A stretch of DNA of 64,000 nt from Thermomonas sp. S9 (GTDB taxonomy: Bacteria > Pseudomonadota > Gammaproteobacteria > Xanthomonadales > Xanthomonadaceae). The DNA lies in contig NZ_JAJDFY010000001.1 in NCBI RefSeq assembly GCF_024704365.1, positions 1,841,001 to 1,905,000 on the forward strand, read 5' to 3'. The notes beneath the pieces are model-generated. The model made no database searches. It was not told where the DNA came from and saw only the letters and a program-made list of their open reading frames with translations. The position numbers were made by a program, and so were the translations under genes. Numbering within the stretch: position 1 is the stretch's first letter; the number at the start of each line of letters is the position of its first letter. Positions 52,339-62,043 of the stretch are shown piece after piece.

Positions 52339-54393
52339 TCACCAGATCCGCACGCGCTGCTCCGGCGGCAGGTACATCGCATCGCCCGGCTTGACGTCGA
52401 ACGCGCGGTACCACGCGTCCAGGTTCCGCAGCGGGCCGTTGGCGCGGAACATCACCGGCGAGTGCGGGTCGGTCTTGATCAGGCGCAGCAGCGCCTCGTC
52501 GCGGTACTTGCCCTTCCAGACCTGGGCCCAGGCCAGGTAGAAGCGCTGGTCGCCGGTCAGGCCGTCGATCACCGGTGCCGGCTTGCCCTTCAGGCTGAGC
52601 TGGTAGGCGGTGTAGGCCATGGACAGGCCGCCGAGGTCGCCGATGTTCTCGCCCAGGGTCAGCCCGCCGTTCACACACTGGCCCGGCAGCGGGCAATAAG
52701 CGTCGTATTGCCTGGCCAGCGCCTGGGTGCGCGCCTCGAAGCGGGCGCGGTCTTCGTCGGTCCACCAGTTGCGCTGAATGCCGTCGGCATCCGACTTGCT
52801 GCCCTGGTCGTCGAAGCCGTGGCCCATCTCGTGGCCGATCACCGCGCCGATGCCGCCGTAGTTCACCGCCGGATCGGCGTTCACGTCGAAGAACGGCGGC
52901 TGCAGGATGGCGGCCGGGAACACGATCTCGTTGAACGCCGAGTTGTAGTAGGCGTTCACCGTCTGCGGGGTCATGCCCCACTCCTCGCGGTCGGTCTTCT
53001 GCCCGACCCGGCGGTTCTGGTCGGCGCGGTTGAACTTGCGCAGCGCCACCGCATTGCCCAGCAGGTCACCCGGCTTGATGGCGACGCTGGAATAGTCCTT
53101 CCACTTCGACGGGTAGCCGATCTTGGGACGGAAGGTGGACAGCTTGCGCAGGGCCTCGGCCTTGGTCGCCGGGCCCATCCAGTCCAGCTGCTCGATGTTC
53201 TGGCGCAGCGCCGCGCGCAGGTTCTCCACCAGCTCATCCATCGCCGCCTTCGACTCCGGCTTGAAGTAGCGCGCGACGTACAGCTCGCCGAGGGCGTCAC
53301 CCAGCCCGTTGCGCGCGCCGACCATCGCCAGCGCCCGCTTCCAGTCCTCGCGCTGCGCCTTCTGTCCGCCCAGCACCTTGCCGTTGAACTCGAACGCGGC
53401 CTGGTCGATCTCGCTGCTCAGCAGATCGGCGTTGCCGTCCACCGCATGGAAGGTCAGGTAATCGCGCCAGGTGGCCAGCGGGGTGGCGTCGATCAGATCG
53501 ATCACCGGCTGCAGCACGTCCGGCGTGGTGACGTTGAGATCGGCCGGCTGCGGCATCTGCTGCGCGCGCAGCTGCGCGGCCCAGTCGTAGCCGGGGTACT
53601 TCTGCTGCAGTTCGGCGAAGGTCAGGACGTTGTAGGTCTTGTCGCGATCGCGCAGCTTCACCCGGTCCCACTGCGGCCTGGCCAGCGCGGTCTCCAGCGC
53701 CAGCACCGCCTCGGCGCGCGCCCTGGCCTCAGGCCCGGTGATGCCGGCAAAGCCCAGCATGCGCTGGATGTGGGCCGCGTAGGCCTCGCGGATCTTGGCG
53801 AAGCGCGGGTCGGGGTTGAGATAGTAGTCGCGGTCCGGCAGGCCCAGGCCACCGACCCCGAGGTTGACCTGGTAGCGGTCGGGGTTCTTGCGGTCGATGC
53901 CGACGTAGAAGCGGAACGGCGCATCGCTCCCATCGAGATCGGCATTGCCGAACGCTGCGACCAGCGCCTGCTTGCCGTCGATCGCGGCGATCCTGTCCAG
54001 CACCGGCTGCAGCGGCCTGATCCCGGCGGCGTCGCGGGTGGCGCGGTCGGTGAAGCTCAGGTAGTAGTCGCGCAGCTTCTGCGCATTGCTGCCCGGGGCG
54101 AGGTCCTTGCGCGCCAGCAGCCCGTCCATGATCGCGCGGGTCTGCTCCTCGGCGCGGTCGCGCAGCTGGTTGAACGAGCCGTAATTGGTCTCGTAATCCT
54201 TGAGCTGGTAGGTGTCGATCCAGTGGCCGCTGGCATAACGGTTGAAGTCGTCGCCTGGTTTCATCGACAGATCGCGCGCGGACAGGTCCACGCCGAAATC
54301 GCCGATCTGGGCTTTGCCGGCCGGGGTGGCGGCGATCGCAGTGGCTGCGGCCAAGGCGCCGGCGATGCCGAGGACGAGCAGGGAACGCTTCAT
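52339..54393 (-). CDS. M13 family zinc metallopeptidase (neprilysin/PepO-like), exported
   Basis: 684-residue peptidase with a signal peptide (MKRSLLVLGIAGALAAATAIAA), probably periplasmic or secreted. The N-terminal M13 domain begins GDDFNRYASGHW. Catalytic motifs are NAYYNSAFNEIVFPAAILQ, the zinc-binding IGHEMGHGFDDQG (near 519) and the third ligand in GENIGDLGGLSMAY. The C-terminus ends PPEQRVRIW, the usual M13 tail ending in an aromatic residue. Uninterrupted. It is divergent from the DUF885 gene, with 173 bases between starts. Confidence 0.95.
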   Translation of the reverse strand: MKRSLLVLGIAGALAAATAIAATPAGKAQIGDFGVDLSARDLSMKPGDDFNRYASGHWIDTYQLKDYETNYGSFNQLRDRAEEQTRAIMDGLLARKDLAPGSNAQKLRDYYLSFTDRATRDAAGIRPLQPVLDRIAAIDGKQALVAAFGNADLDGSDAPFRFYVGIDRKNPDRYQVNLGVGGLGLPDRDYYLNPDPRFAKIREAYAAHIQRMLGFAGITGPEARARAEAVLALETALARPQWDRVKLRDRDKTYNVLTFAELQQKYPGYDWAAQLRAQQMPQPADLNVTTPDVLQPVIDLIDATPLATWRDYLTFHAVDGNADLLSSEIDQAAFEFNGKVLGGQKAQREDWKRALAMVGARNGLGDALGELYVARYFKPESKAAMDELVENLRAALRQNIEQLDWMGPATKAEALRKLSTFRPKIGYPSKWKDYSSVAIKPGDLLGNAVALRKFNRADQNRRVGQKTDREEWGMTPQTVNAYYNSAFNEIVFPAAILQPPFFDVNADPAVNYGGIGAVIGHEMGHGFDDQGSKSDADGIQRNWWTDEDRARFEARTQALARQYDAYCPLPGQCVNGGLTLGENIGDLGGLSMAYTAYQLSLKGKPAPVIDGLTGDQRFYLAWAQVWKGKYRDEALLRLIKTDPHSPVMFRANGPLRNLDAWYRAFDVKPGDAMYLPPEQRVRIW

Positions 54394-54566
54394 GGATCGA
54401 TACCTGTAATCATGTGAGGAATGTCCGAGGGTAGCGGCTGGCGCCCGCGGGCGCCCGTGACTTTGGTTGGCCACGCGACGGCCCGCCCGGGCGGGCCTTC
54501 CGGCACTGGGCGCGGCCGTGCGCAGCCCGTATCGTGGTGGTTTCGATCGACTGGGGAGCTTTCCGG

Positions 54567-56369
54567 ATGCGCCATCGCCTGCTGGCCGTGACCTTGACCA
54601 CCCTGCTCGCCGGCTGCGGCGGGCCACAAACGCCGCCGCCCCCGGCGGCCGGCACGGCCACTGCCCCGGCCAGCGATGCCAATGCCGCCTTCACCGCCCT
54701 GTCACGGCAGGCGGTGGACGCCTGGATGCGGCTGTCGCCGGTGGCGGCCACCCAGACCGGCGACCACCGCTTCGATGCCGAGCTGGACGATCTCAGCGCC
54801 GCCGGCCGCCAGCACCGACTGGACACCAGCAAGGCGCTGCTGGCGAAACTCGATGCCATCGATGCCGGCAGGCTGTCGCGCGAGCACCAGGTGGATGCCG
54901 CGCTGCTGCGCAACCAGCTGCAGTCGGACATCTGGACGACCGAAGTCCTGCAGGACTGGGCCTGGGATCCGCAGCTGTACGGCGGGCTGGCCGGCGGCGC
55001 CATCTACGGCCTGATGGCGCGCGATTTCGCGCCGCTGCCGGACCGTATCAAGGCCGCCACCGCGCGCATGGAGAAGCTGCCGGCGCTGCTGGCGCAGGCG
55101 CGCGCCAACCTCGACCCGGCGCGGGTGCCGAAGATCCACGCGCAGACGGTGGCGCGCCAGAACGCCGGGATCCTGTCGATCGTCGACACCTTCATCACCC
55201 CGCACCTGGACGCACTGCCACCCGCCGACGCCGCGCGCACCCGCACCGCGATTGCCACGCTCAAGCAGGCGGTGGCCGAACACCAGGCCTGGCTGGACAA
55301 GACCCTGGTGCCGAACGCGAAGGGCGACTTCCGCATCGGCGCGGAGAAGTACGACCAGAAGCTGAAGTTCGCGCTGTCCTCCTCGCTCTCGCGCGCCGAG
55401 ATCAAGCAGCGCGCCGAGGCCGAGATGCAGCGCGTGCGCGCGCAGATGTACGCCATCGCCCGCCGCGTGCTGGCCGGCAAGGCCGGCGCGCCGGCGCTGC
55501 CGGAGCAGCCGACCGACGCGCAGCAGCAGGCGGCGATCGAGGCGGCGCTCGCGCTGGCCTACGCCGACCACCCGGCGCGCGATGCGGTGGTGGAGGCTGC
55601 CAGGGCGGCGCTGGAATCGGCCACCGCGTTCGTGCGCAAGAAGAACCTGGTGACCCTGCCGGACGCGCCGGTGGACGTGATCCTGATGCCGGAGTTCCAG
55701 CGCGGCGTGGCGGTGGCTTACTGCGACTCGCCGGGCCCACTCGACAAGGGCCAGAAAACGTTCTACGCGATCTCGCCGATCCCGGACGACTGGAGCCAGG
55801 CGCAGGCCGATTCGTTCCTGCGCGAATACAACAGCCGCATGATCCAGCTGCTGTCGATCCACGAGGGCATCCCGGGCCACTACCTGGAGGGCTGGCACTC
55901 GGCCAAGTACCCGTCGGTGCTGCGCGGCGTGCTGCGCTCCGGGGTGTTCGCGGAAGGCTGGGCGGTCTATACCGAGCGCATGATGCAGGAGCAGGGCTAC
56001 CTGGACGGCGACCCGCTGTTCCACCTGGTGCAGCTGAAGTTCTACCTGCGCACCATTGCCAACGCGCTGCTCGACCAGGGCGTGCACGTGGACGGCTGGA
56101 GCCGCGCGCAGGCCATGCGCCTGATGACCCACGACGCCTTCCAGCAGGAAAGCGAGGCCGCCGGCAAGTGGGTGCGCGCCCAGCTCACCTCGGCGCAGCT
56201 GCCCACCTACTTCGTCGGCGTGCAGGAGCACCTGGACCTGCGCGAGGCGATGCGGCGCAGGCTGGGCGAGCGCTTCGACCTCAAGGCCTACCACGACCAG
56301 GTGCTGTCCTACGGCGCGCCGCCGGTGCGCTACGTGCGCGAGTTGATGCTGGACGAGCCGATCCGCTGA
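54567..56369 (+). CDS. DUF885 family lipoprotein, putative metallopeptidase
   Basis: 600-residue DUF885 protein. The N-terminus MRHRLLAVTLTTLLAGCGG has a lipobox (LAGC), so the mature protein is a lipoprotein. The putative zinc motif is HEGIPGHYLEGWH (near 431), followed by GWAVYTERMMQEQGY and the C-terminal YFVGVQEHLDLRE. Some DUF885 members are known as proline-iminopeptidase- or carboxypeptidase-like metal enzymes, but the substrate here is unknown. The start at 54567 has GGGGAGCT upstream; an open frame extends 11 codons further. Confidence 0.9.
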   Translation: MRHRLLAVTLTTLLAGCGGPQTPPPPAAGTATAPASDANAAFTALSRQAVDAWMRLSPVAATQTGDHRFDAELDDLSAAGRQHRLDTSKALLAKLDAIDAGRLSREHQVDAALLRNQLQSDIWTTEVLQDWAWDPQLYGGLAGGAIYGLMARDFAPLPDRIKAATARMEKLPALLAQARANLDPARVPKIHAQTVARQNAGILSIVDTFITPHLDALPPADAARTRTAIATLKQAVAEHQAWLDKTLVPNAKGDFRIGAEKYDQKLKFALSSSLSRAEIKQRAEAEMQRVRAQMYAIARRVLAGKAGAPALPEQPTDAQQQAAIEAALALAYADHPARDAVVEAARAALESATAFVRKKNLVTLPDAPVDVILMPEFQRGVAVAYCDSPGPLDKGQKTFYAISPIPDDWSQAQADSFLREYNSRMIQLLSIHEGIPGHYLEGWHSAKYPSVLRGVLRSGVFAEGWAVYTERMMQEQGYLDGDPLFHLVQLKFYLRTIANALLDQGVHVDGWSRAQAMRLMTHDAFQQESEAAGKWVRAQLTSAQLPTYFVGVQEHLDLREAMRRRLGERFDLKAYHDQVLSYGAPPVRYVRELMLDEPIR

Positions 56370-56391
56370 GGACGGTCCGCGCCGGCGGGCT

Positions 56392-57312
56392 TCAGGCTGC
56401 CGCCAGCGCGAACTCCAGCGCCGCGCGCACGGCGACCGCCTGGGCCTCGTTGCATTGCGCCGGGTTGGCGCGCGGGCTGTCGGGATAGACCTCGGTGGTG
56501 GTGACGTACGGTGCGTCGGTGATCCCGGCGCACAGGCCCAGCGCGCGGTAGTCGTACTCGATCACGCCCGGCGCCACCACCGGCGAACCAATGATGGTCC
56601 CGTCGGGGTCCGCCGGCGCGATGTGCGTCACCTCCGCCACCGCGGCAAGGATCGCCTGCTGGAACGCTGACGCCGGCCGCGCGCTGTCGGCGCACAGGTA
56701 GAAGCCGTCGGGAATCGTGCCGGGTTCGTACGGCTTGCCATCGCGCGCGGCCAGCGCCGGGCGGAATTCGCTCTCGTCGCTGTCGGTGGTCTCGTGCAGG
56801 TCGATGTGCATCGCGACCCGCCCGCGCAGCGGTTGAATGAACGCCCATAGCGCCGCCGACTCGGCGCAGAGGCTGCCGGCCACGAAGTTGCGGTTGGGGT
56901 CCAGCGCCCGCGGGTTCCAGCGGTGGATGCGCTCGTAGGCCCAGGGGCTGACGCAGGGCGCGACCAGCAGATTGGCGCCGCCGGCGTACGCCGCCGCGTC
57001 GCGCGCCGCGAACAGCAGCGCGCCGTGCACGCCGCTGGTCTCGTAGCCATGCACGCCGCCGGTGACCAGCGCGACCGGCAGCGCGTCATCCCAGTCGCGG
57101 CTGCGCAGCGCCAGCAGCGGATAGCGGCCATCCTCGCCCCAGTCCAGTTCGCCGTACTGCACGACATCGAAGGCCCCACGCAGCGCCTCGATCCGCGCCA
57201 GCACATCGTCGGCATAGCTGCGCTTCTTCGACTGCAATGCGCGCCACTGGACTTTTTCGGCCTCGCCCCAGGGCTGACCGGGGGTACCGATGGAGGACGG
57301 TTCGATGGCCAT
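56392..57312 (-). CDS. M14-like zinc hydrolase (carboxypeptidase / aspartoacylase-like)
   Basis: 306-residue enzyme of the M14/succinylglutamate-desuccinylase superfamily. Likely zinc ligands are the His and Glu in GGVHGYETSGVHG (HxxE) and the His in HIDLHETTDSDESEF; the catalytic Glu is probably in TTEVYPDSP. WNPRALDPNRNF resembles the substrate-binding Asn-Arg of carboxypeptidases. No signal peptide is seen, so it is probably cytoplasmic. It ends 22 bases from the convergent DUF885 gene. Confidence 0.8.
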   Translation of the reverse strand: MAIEPSSIGTPGQPWGEAEKVQWRALQSKKRSYADDVLARIEALRGAFDVVQYGELDWGEDGRYPLLALRSRDWDDALPVALVTGGVHGYETSGVHGALLFAARDAAAYAGGANLLVAPCVSPWAYERIHRWNPRALDPNRNFVAGSLCAESAALWAFIQPLRGRVAMHIDLHETTDSDESEFRPALAARDGKPYEPGTIPDGFYLCADSARPASAFQQAILAAVAEVTHIAPADPDGTIIGSPVVAPGVIEYDYRALGLCAGITDAPYVTTTEVYPDSPRANPAQCNEAQAVAVRAALEFALAAA

Positions 57313-57373
57313 GGGCTGGCTCCTGACGCGCGGATTGCCCACAGTCTAGGCCATGCCCCGCCGATCGCCGCTG

Positions 57374-57610
57374 TCAGCCGCTGCAGTCACCACAGCAAAC
57401 GGAAGGCAACTGCGACACCTCGCTGGGCGGGAACCCCGCCTGCACCAGTATTTCGGTGAGCTGGGCGGCGGAAATCCACGCCTTCACCCGCAAGCGGCTT
57501 CCTCCGGCATCGCAATCCACCAGTGCGGCGGGATCTTTCTGCCAGAGCAACGCCTGGATCGCGGGGAGCGCCGCCGTCCCCGCACCTGCCAACCTGACTT
57601 CGAACTCCAT
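57374..57610 (-). CDS. Small protein with Cys-rich C-terminus
   Basis: 78-residue protein, not recognised. It starts MEFEVRLAGAGTAALPAIQA and reads like a small alpha/beta fold, with LVDCDAGGSRLRVKAW and LTEILVQAGFPPSEV, ending LPSVCCGDCSG. The pattern recalls a heavy-metal-associated domain without its usual CxxC, and the terminal CCxxC could bind a metal. The start has a good ribosome site (AGGAGCAGAGG directly upstream). It is 61 bases upstream of the M14-like gene on the same strand. Confidence 0.65.
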   Translation of the reverse strand: MEFEVRLAGAGTAALPAIQALLWQKDPAALVDCDAGGSRLRVKAWISAAQLTEILVQAGFPPSEVSQLPSVCCGDCSG

Positions 57611-57708
57611 CCTCTGCTCCTGCCACGCCCAATCGGCGTTCGCGCAGGCTATGCCGCAACCACTCCGCGCGCCCTGACCGCGGTCAAGCCGGAGCGGCGG
57701 CGGAGTCC

Positions 57709-58248
57709 TTACAGCATCCGCTTGAGGGTATCGTCGCGGCGCACCCAGTGATGATAGAGCGCGGCCAGCACATGCAGGCCGATCACCCAGTAGAAGATGT
57801 CACCGATGGTGCCGTGGATATCCTCCAGCGTATGCGCCAGCGGCTTGTTCTCCGGCAGCAGCGCCGGCAGCGCGACCCCGGTGAACGGGATCATGATCGC
57901 CTTGCCGTCGCTCCATGCGGTGGCCATGCCCAGCAGCGGCATCACGATGAAGAAGGCGTACAGGGCCAGATGCATCAGCCTGGAGGTGGTCGCGGTGAAC
58001 CCGTCCAACGCCGGGGTCACCGGCGGCGCGCCATGCCGGCGGCGGGTGAGGATCCGCCAGAACGCCAGCAGGAAGATGGTGATGCCGGCCCAGAAATGGC
58101 CCTGCATCATCGCAGTGCGCCCGCCGCTGCCGCGCGGGAACAGCCCGCGCTGTTCGATCAGCACATAGGCCAGCACCACCAGCAGCGCCATCCACCAATG
58201 CAGGTGCCGCTGGAGCGTGGTGTAGCGCGGACGGGGCTGGGCGGACAT
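57709..58248 (-). CDS. Cytochrome b561 family protein
   Basis: 179-residue di-heme membrane cytochrome b561 of the bacterial CybB type, probably passing electrons between quinol and periplasmic acceptors. Four helices; candidate heme-ligand His residues are in RHLHWWMA, QGHFWAG, SRLMHLALY and LHVLAALYHHW. The C-terminal RRDDTLKRML is typical. It is divergent from the flavoprotein gene at 58322, sharing 73 bases of upstream DNA. Confidence 0.92.
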   Translation of the reverse strand: MSAQPRPRYTTLQRHLHWWMALLVVLAYVLIEQRGLFPRGSGGRTAMMQGHFWAGITIFLLAFWRILTRRRHGAPPVTPALDGFTATTSRLMHLALYAFFIVMPLLGMATAWSDGKAIMIPFTGVALPALLPENKPLAHTLEDIHGTIGDIFYWVIGLHVLAALYHHWVRRDDTLKRML

Positions 58249-58321
58249 GGCGCTCTCCTGAGGAAAAGGTGGCGCTACGCTAGCGCATCCCGAATCTCAC
58301 TGTCATCATGCATGGGTTTGA

Positions 58322-59431
58322 ATGTCCGCAGACCCCCTTCGATACGATCTTGTCGTGGTCGGCGCCAGTTTCGCCGGTGCCGCCTGCGCAATCGCGGCCG
58401 CCCGGCGCGGTCTGCGTGTCTGTGTGCTCGAACGCAAGCGGGATCCGGGCGAAAAGCTGCATACCACCGGCATCATCGTGAAGGAGGCCGCCGAGCAAAC
58501 CCTGCTGAACCAGTTGCCGGCCAGCGCGACCCGCCGGATCGAGGCCGTGCAGCTGTACTCGCCGCGGCTCAAGCAAGTCCGCCTGACCGCGCCGGGCTAT
58601 TACTTCCTGACCACCAACACCCCGCAGGTCATGCGCTGGCTAGCCGGGCAACTGCGCGCGCACGGGGTGGAACTCCGACTCGGCCAGCCTTTCCGGAACG
58701 CGACGCGCCACGATGACGGCTGGGAAGTGGAAGGCGTCGGCCGCACCCGCTATCTGGTCGGCGCCGATGGCGCGCGCTCGCAGGTGGCGCGCTGCTGCGG
58801 GCTGGGACAGGCCCGGCAATTCCTGTATGGCGTGGAGTATGAGTTTCCCGGCGTGCAGCTGGCCGATCCCGATGCCCTGCACTGCTTCATCAGCAAGCGC
58901 TTCGCGCCGGGCTATATCGGCTGGCTCGCGCAGAACCCGACCGGACTCCAGGCCGGGCTTGCATTGCGTCACGACCCTCGCAACAGCCGAGTGCCGGATC
59001 TGGATGCATTCCTGCTGCGCGTCGGCCTGGCCGGTGGCCTGCCACGGCAACTCAAACCGGGGCAGGTGCGCGCGGGGTTGATCCCCTGCTCCGGACCCGT
59101 GCGCGGAATCGCGCGGGATCGCGCGATACTGACGGGGGACGCCGCGGGGATCGTCTCGCCGGTGACCGCCGGCGGCATCCATTCGGCCTGGGCGCACGGC
59201 TGGAGCGTAGGGGATGCGATCGCCGCGCATCTTTGCGATGCCGGGCCACCCGCAGAGTCGGCTGCAATCGCGGCGGCTCCGCGCTTCCGGGCCAAACGCC
59301 TGCTGCGCTGGGCGTTCGACCATTTCCAGATGGATTGGCCGTTCGATCTGCTCCTGCATTCCGCACCGCTGCGCTGGGCCGCCGGGCAGGTGTACTTCCA
59401 CCAGCGCAGACGCGATCAGACGATTGACTGA
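58322..59431 (+). CDS. Geranylgeranyl-reductase-like FAD oxidoreductase
   Basis: 369-residue flavoprotein of the geranylgeranyl reductase / FixC / UbiH superfamily. It has the FAD-binding VVVGASFAGAACAIAAARRG, ADGARSQVARCCGL, and the GDAAG motif in AILTGDAAGIVSPVTAGGIH. The substrate cannot be told from sequence; prenyl-chain reduction or hydroxylation are possible. Its stop overlaps the 3' end of the convergent acyltransferase gene by 16 bases, and it is divergent from the cytochrome b561 gene. Confidence 0.85.
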   Translation: MSADPLRYDLVVVGASFAGAACAIAAARRGLRVCVLERKRDPGEKLHTTGIIVKEAAEQTLLNQLPASATRRIEAVQLYSPRLKQVRLTAPGYYFLTTNTPQVMRWLAGQLRAHGVELRLGQPFRNATRHDDGWEVEGVGRTRYLVGADGARSQVARCCGLGQARQFLYGVEYEFPGVQLADPDALHCFISKRFAPGYIGWLAQNPTGLQAGLALRHDPRNSRVPDLDAFLLRVGLAGGLPRQLKPGQVRAGLIPCSGPVRGIARDRAILTGDAAGIVSPVTAGGIHSAWAHGWSVGDAIAAHLCDAGPPAESAAIAAAPRFRAKRLLRWAFDHFQMDWPFDLLLHSAPLRWAAGQVYFHQRRRDQTID

Positions 59432-60322
59432 TTGGCCGGTAGCGATACCTCCAACAGTGCATCGAAATCGGCATCTTTCTCCTGCCACAGCGCGTTCATC
59501 CACTGCTGGAAGCGCGCGCGGAAGGTGCGGTCGTGCTGGTAGTCGCCCTGCGCGAGCCCGGCCGGGATCGGATGCTGGCGCAGGCGCACGCGGACCTCGG
59601 GGATGCGGCCGGCCATCAGGTCCAGCAGCGAGGGGACGCCGGCCGGATAGGCGATGGTGACATCCAGGATCGCATGCAGCCCCTGCCCCATCGCGTCCAG
59701 CACGAAGGCCACCCCGCCCGACTTCGGCTTGAGCAGGTGCCGATAGGGCGAGCCCTGGCGCGCGTGCTTGGCGACGGTGAAGCGGGTGCCCTCGGCGAAG
59801 TTCATGATCGCCACCGGGATCGCGCGGAATTTCTCGCAGGCGCGCCGGGTGGCGGCGATGTCGCGCCCGGCCAGCGCCGGGTTGCGCGCGATCTGCTTGG
59901 GCGTGTAGCGGCCCATGAACGGGAAATCCAGCGCCCACCACGCCAGCCCCAGCAGCGGCACCCAGAACAGCTGGCGCTTGAGGAAGAAGCGCAGCAGCGG
60001 GATGCGCCGGTTGAACAGCTTCTGCAGCACCAGGATGTCCACCCAGCTCTGGTGGTTGGCCAGCACCAGGTAGTGGCCGTCGCGCCGCAAGGCCAGATCC
60101 CCGTCCACCTGCAGGCGGGTATCGGTGAACAGATCCCACAGCCGGTTGTTGAACCCGATCCAGCGTTCCGCGATGCCGGTCAGCAGTGGATTGCAGGCGA
60201 CTTTCAGCCGCTCGAAGGGCAGCGCCAGCTTCAGCAGCGCCACCCCCCAGCAGCGGCAGCACGTGCAGCACGGTGCTGAGCGTGATCAGCAGGAACACCA
60301 GGGCAAGGCGAAGCAGGGACAT
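59416..60322 (-). CDS. PlsC-type 1-acyl-glycerol-phosphate acyltransferase-like protein (frameshifted near 5' end)
   Basis: Acyltransferase of the PlsC/YihG-like family with motif I NHQSWVDIL, FMGRYT, motif III NFAEGTRFT and a late VTIAYP. The open frame starts at an internal Met (60243), but a six-G run at 60243-60248 (minus strand) hides the true N-terminus: removing one G joins MSLLRLALVFLLITLSTVL and the following VLPLLG to VALLKLALPFERL, giving an N-terminal membrane helix and about 301 residues. Probably acylates a lysophospholipid at the inner membrane. It overlaps the convergent flavoprotein gene by 16 bases. Confidence 0.87.
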
Positions 60323-60400
60323 CGGGCCAGGTCGGCAGGGAAGGTCCGCCATTGTCGCGGAAAAGCCGGCGCGCTTTCAGGCCGCCGCTATCATCCGCAC

Positions 60401-61238
60401 ATGCCACGCATCGCCACGCCCCTGCTCACCCGCCCGCTGGGCGAGGCCCTGCTCGCCGCCCGCGACGCCGGGCATGCCACGTGGCAAGGTTCGCTGGACC
60501 TCGACCGCCGCCGCGAGACCATCGCGCTGGCCGCCGACCACTGGACCTGGCGCGGCACGGACTATCCCTATCCCGGCAAGCTCAAGGACCGCACCCTGTA
60601 CTGGTGGGACGGCGACGCCTTCGCCCCGGTGTCGCGCTATGCCGGGAAACTGATCAAGCTGGTGCCGACCGCATGGGGCGTGCCGACCTTCGAGATCGAC
60701 GGCATCAAGATGCTGCCGACGGCGAAGGAATCGCCGCTGATGGATGCGCGCCGCAAGGTGGCGCTGGTGCAGCCGACGGGCAAGACCGTGCTGGACACCT
60801 GCGGCGGTTTGGGCTATTTCGCCGCCTGCTGCCTCGACGCGGGCGTGGCGGCGATCCAGTCGTTCGAGAAGAACGCGGACGTGCTGTGGCTACGCAGGCT
60901 CAACCCATGGTCGCCGGACCCGGACGAAAACGGTGGCCGCCTGCGGCTGACCCATGCCGACGTCTCGCGGGCGATCACCACCCTGCCGGATGCCGCGTTC
61001 GACGCCGCCCTGCACGACCCGCCGCGCTTCGGCATCGCCGGCGAGCTGTATGCGCTGGCGTTCTACCAGCAGCTGGCGCGGGTACTGCGCCGCGGCGGCC
61101 GGCTGTTCCACTACACCGGCAGCCCCAACAAACTGACCTCCGGCCGCGACGTGCCGCGGGAAGTGGCGCGCCGGCTGCAAGCCGCCGGCTTCAAGGCCGA
61201 GCTGGCACTGGACGGGGGTGCTGGCGACGAAGCGCTGA
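60401..61238 (+). CDS. Class I SAM-dependent methyltransferase, COG2521-like (frameshifted at 3' end)
   Basis: About 278 residues. SAM-binding motif I is VLDTCGGLGYFAACCLDAGV, an acidic residue follows in SFEKNADVLWL, and the catalytic region is LHDPPRFGIAGELYALAFY. The DPPR core resembles NPPY-type sites of N-methyltransferases, and the family resembles methyltransferases first noted in archaea; the substrate is unknown. An extra G in the run 61214-61218 makes the frame run on; removing it gives LDGVLATKR and a stop at 61236-61238. Start MPRIATPLLTRPLG. Confidence 0.8.
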
Positions 61239-61284
61239 GCCCGACGCCGCCATGTACGCCGGGAAGCGCCCGCGCTGAGCGCGC

Positions 61285-62043
61285 TCAGCGCACGTTCGCG
61301 ATGCTGTTCTTGGCGGTGTCGTGCCTGGCCTTCAGCACGCCGTCCTGGACCTGGAACGCGAGTTCGATCCGCACCTGCGGCGGGGCGGACGTGCGCACCT
61401 GGGTCTTGAGGGTGTCCTTCAGCCCGCTGGTGGCCTTCTCCACCACCTTGTCGGCCGCCTTGCCCTTCCCGGCCGCGCCCGGTTCCGCTGCGCCCTTTTC
61501 CACCACGAGGGTCAGCAGGTACTCGCCATCGACCAGCGGTTCGGTGACATCGATCTGCCCGGGACCGGCCGCGCGACTGGGCAACGGCGCTGCCACTGGA
61601 GCCACCCGGCCGGTCGCCGCATAGCCGGCGGAGGCCGCACCACCGCCAGCGTGGCCGGACAGGGTGGACACCGAGGACACCGCCGCCGATACGATCGCAC
61701 CGCCGGGCAGCGCATTGCCCACCGCGGCCGCCCCCGCCTCGGCCGGGGCCAGCTTCAGGGCCTGCAAATCCGCGCGCACGCCATGGCCGCCCGGGAAGGT
61801 CACCACGCACTGGCGACCATCGCAGGCCGCCTCGATCTGCAGGCTGGCACCCTGGGCCACCGCACTCCCCGCCGCGTGCAGGCCGCTGCTGACTCTCTCG
61901 CCGAAGGTGGCGCCCTGGGTCTGCTTGGGCACGGTGACGTTCATCGAAATGCGGTTGGGCATTCCACCGTCGATTTTCGCAGCGATTGCAACCCCGGACA
62001 CCAGCACCAGCCCCCACGCCGCCGCCTGCATGATCGTGCGCAT
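61285..62043 (-). CDS. Exported protein of unknown function
   Basis: 252-residue protein, not recognised. A signal peptide (MQAAAWGLVLVSGVAIAAK, after a short lead) targets it to the envelope. The mature part has a soluble domain with GERVSSGLHAAGSAVA and EAACDGRQCVVTF, a Gly/Ala/Pro-rich middle, then DVTEPLVDGEYLLTLVVEKG and a C-terminal beta-like region with QVRIELAFQVQDGVLKARH. The start at 62043 is favoured by GAGGTGG four bases upstream; ATGs at 62055 and 62031 are alternatives. Confidence 0.75.
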   Translation of the reverse strand: MRTIMQAAAWGLVLVSGVAIAAKIDGGMPNRISMNVTVPKQTQGATFGERVSSGLHAAGSAVAQGASLQIEAACDGRQCVVTFPGGHGVRADLQALKLAPAEAGAAAVGNALPGGAIVSAAVSSVSTLSGHAGGGAASAGYAATGRVAPVAAPLPSRAAGPGQIDVTEPLVDGEYLLTLVVEKGAAEPGAAGKGKAADKVVEKATSGLKDTLKTQVRTSAPPQVRIELAFQVQDGVLKARHDTAKNSIANVR

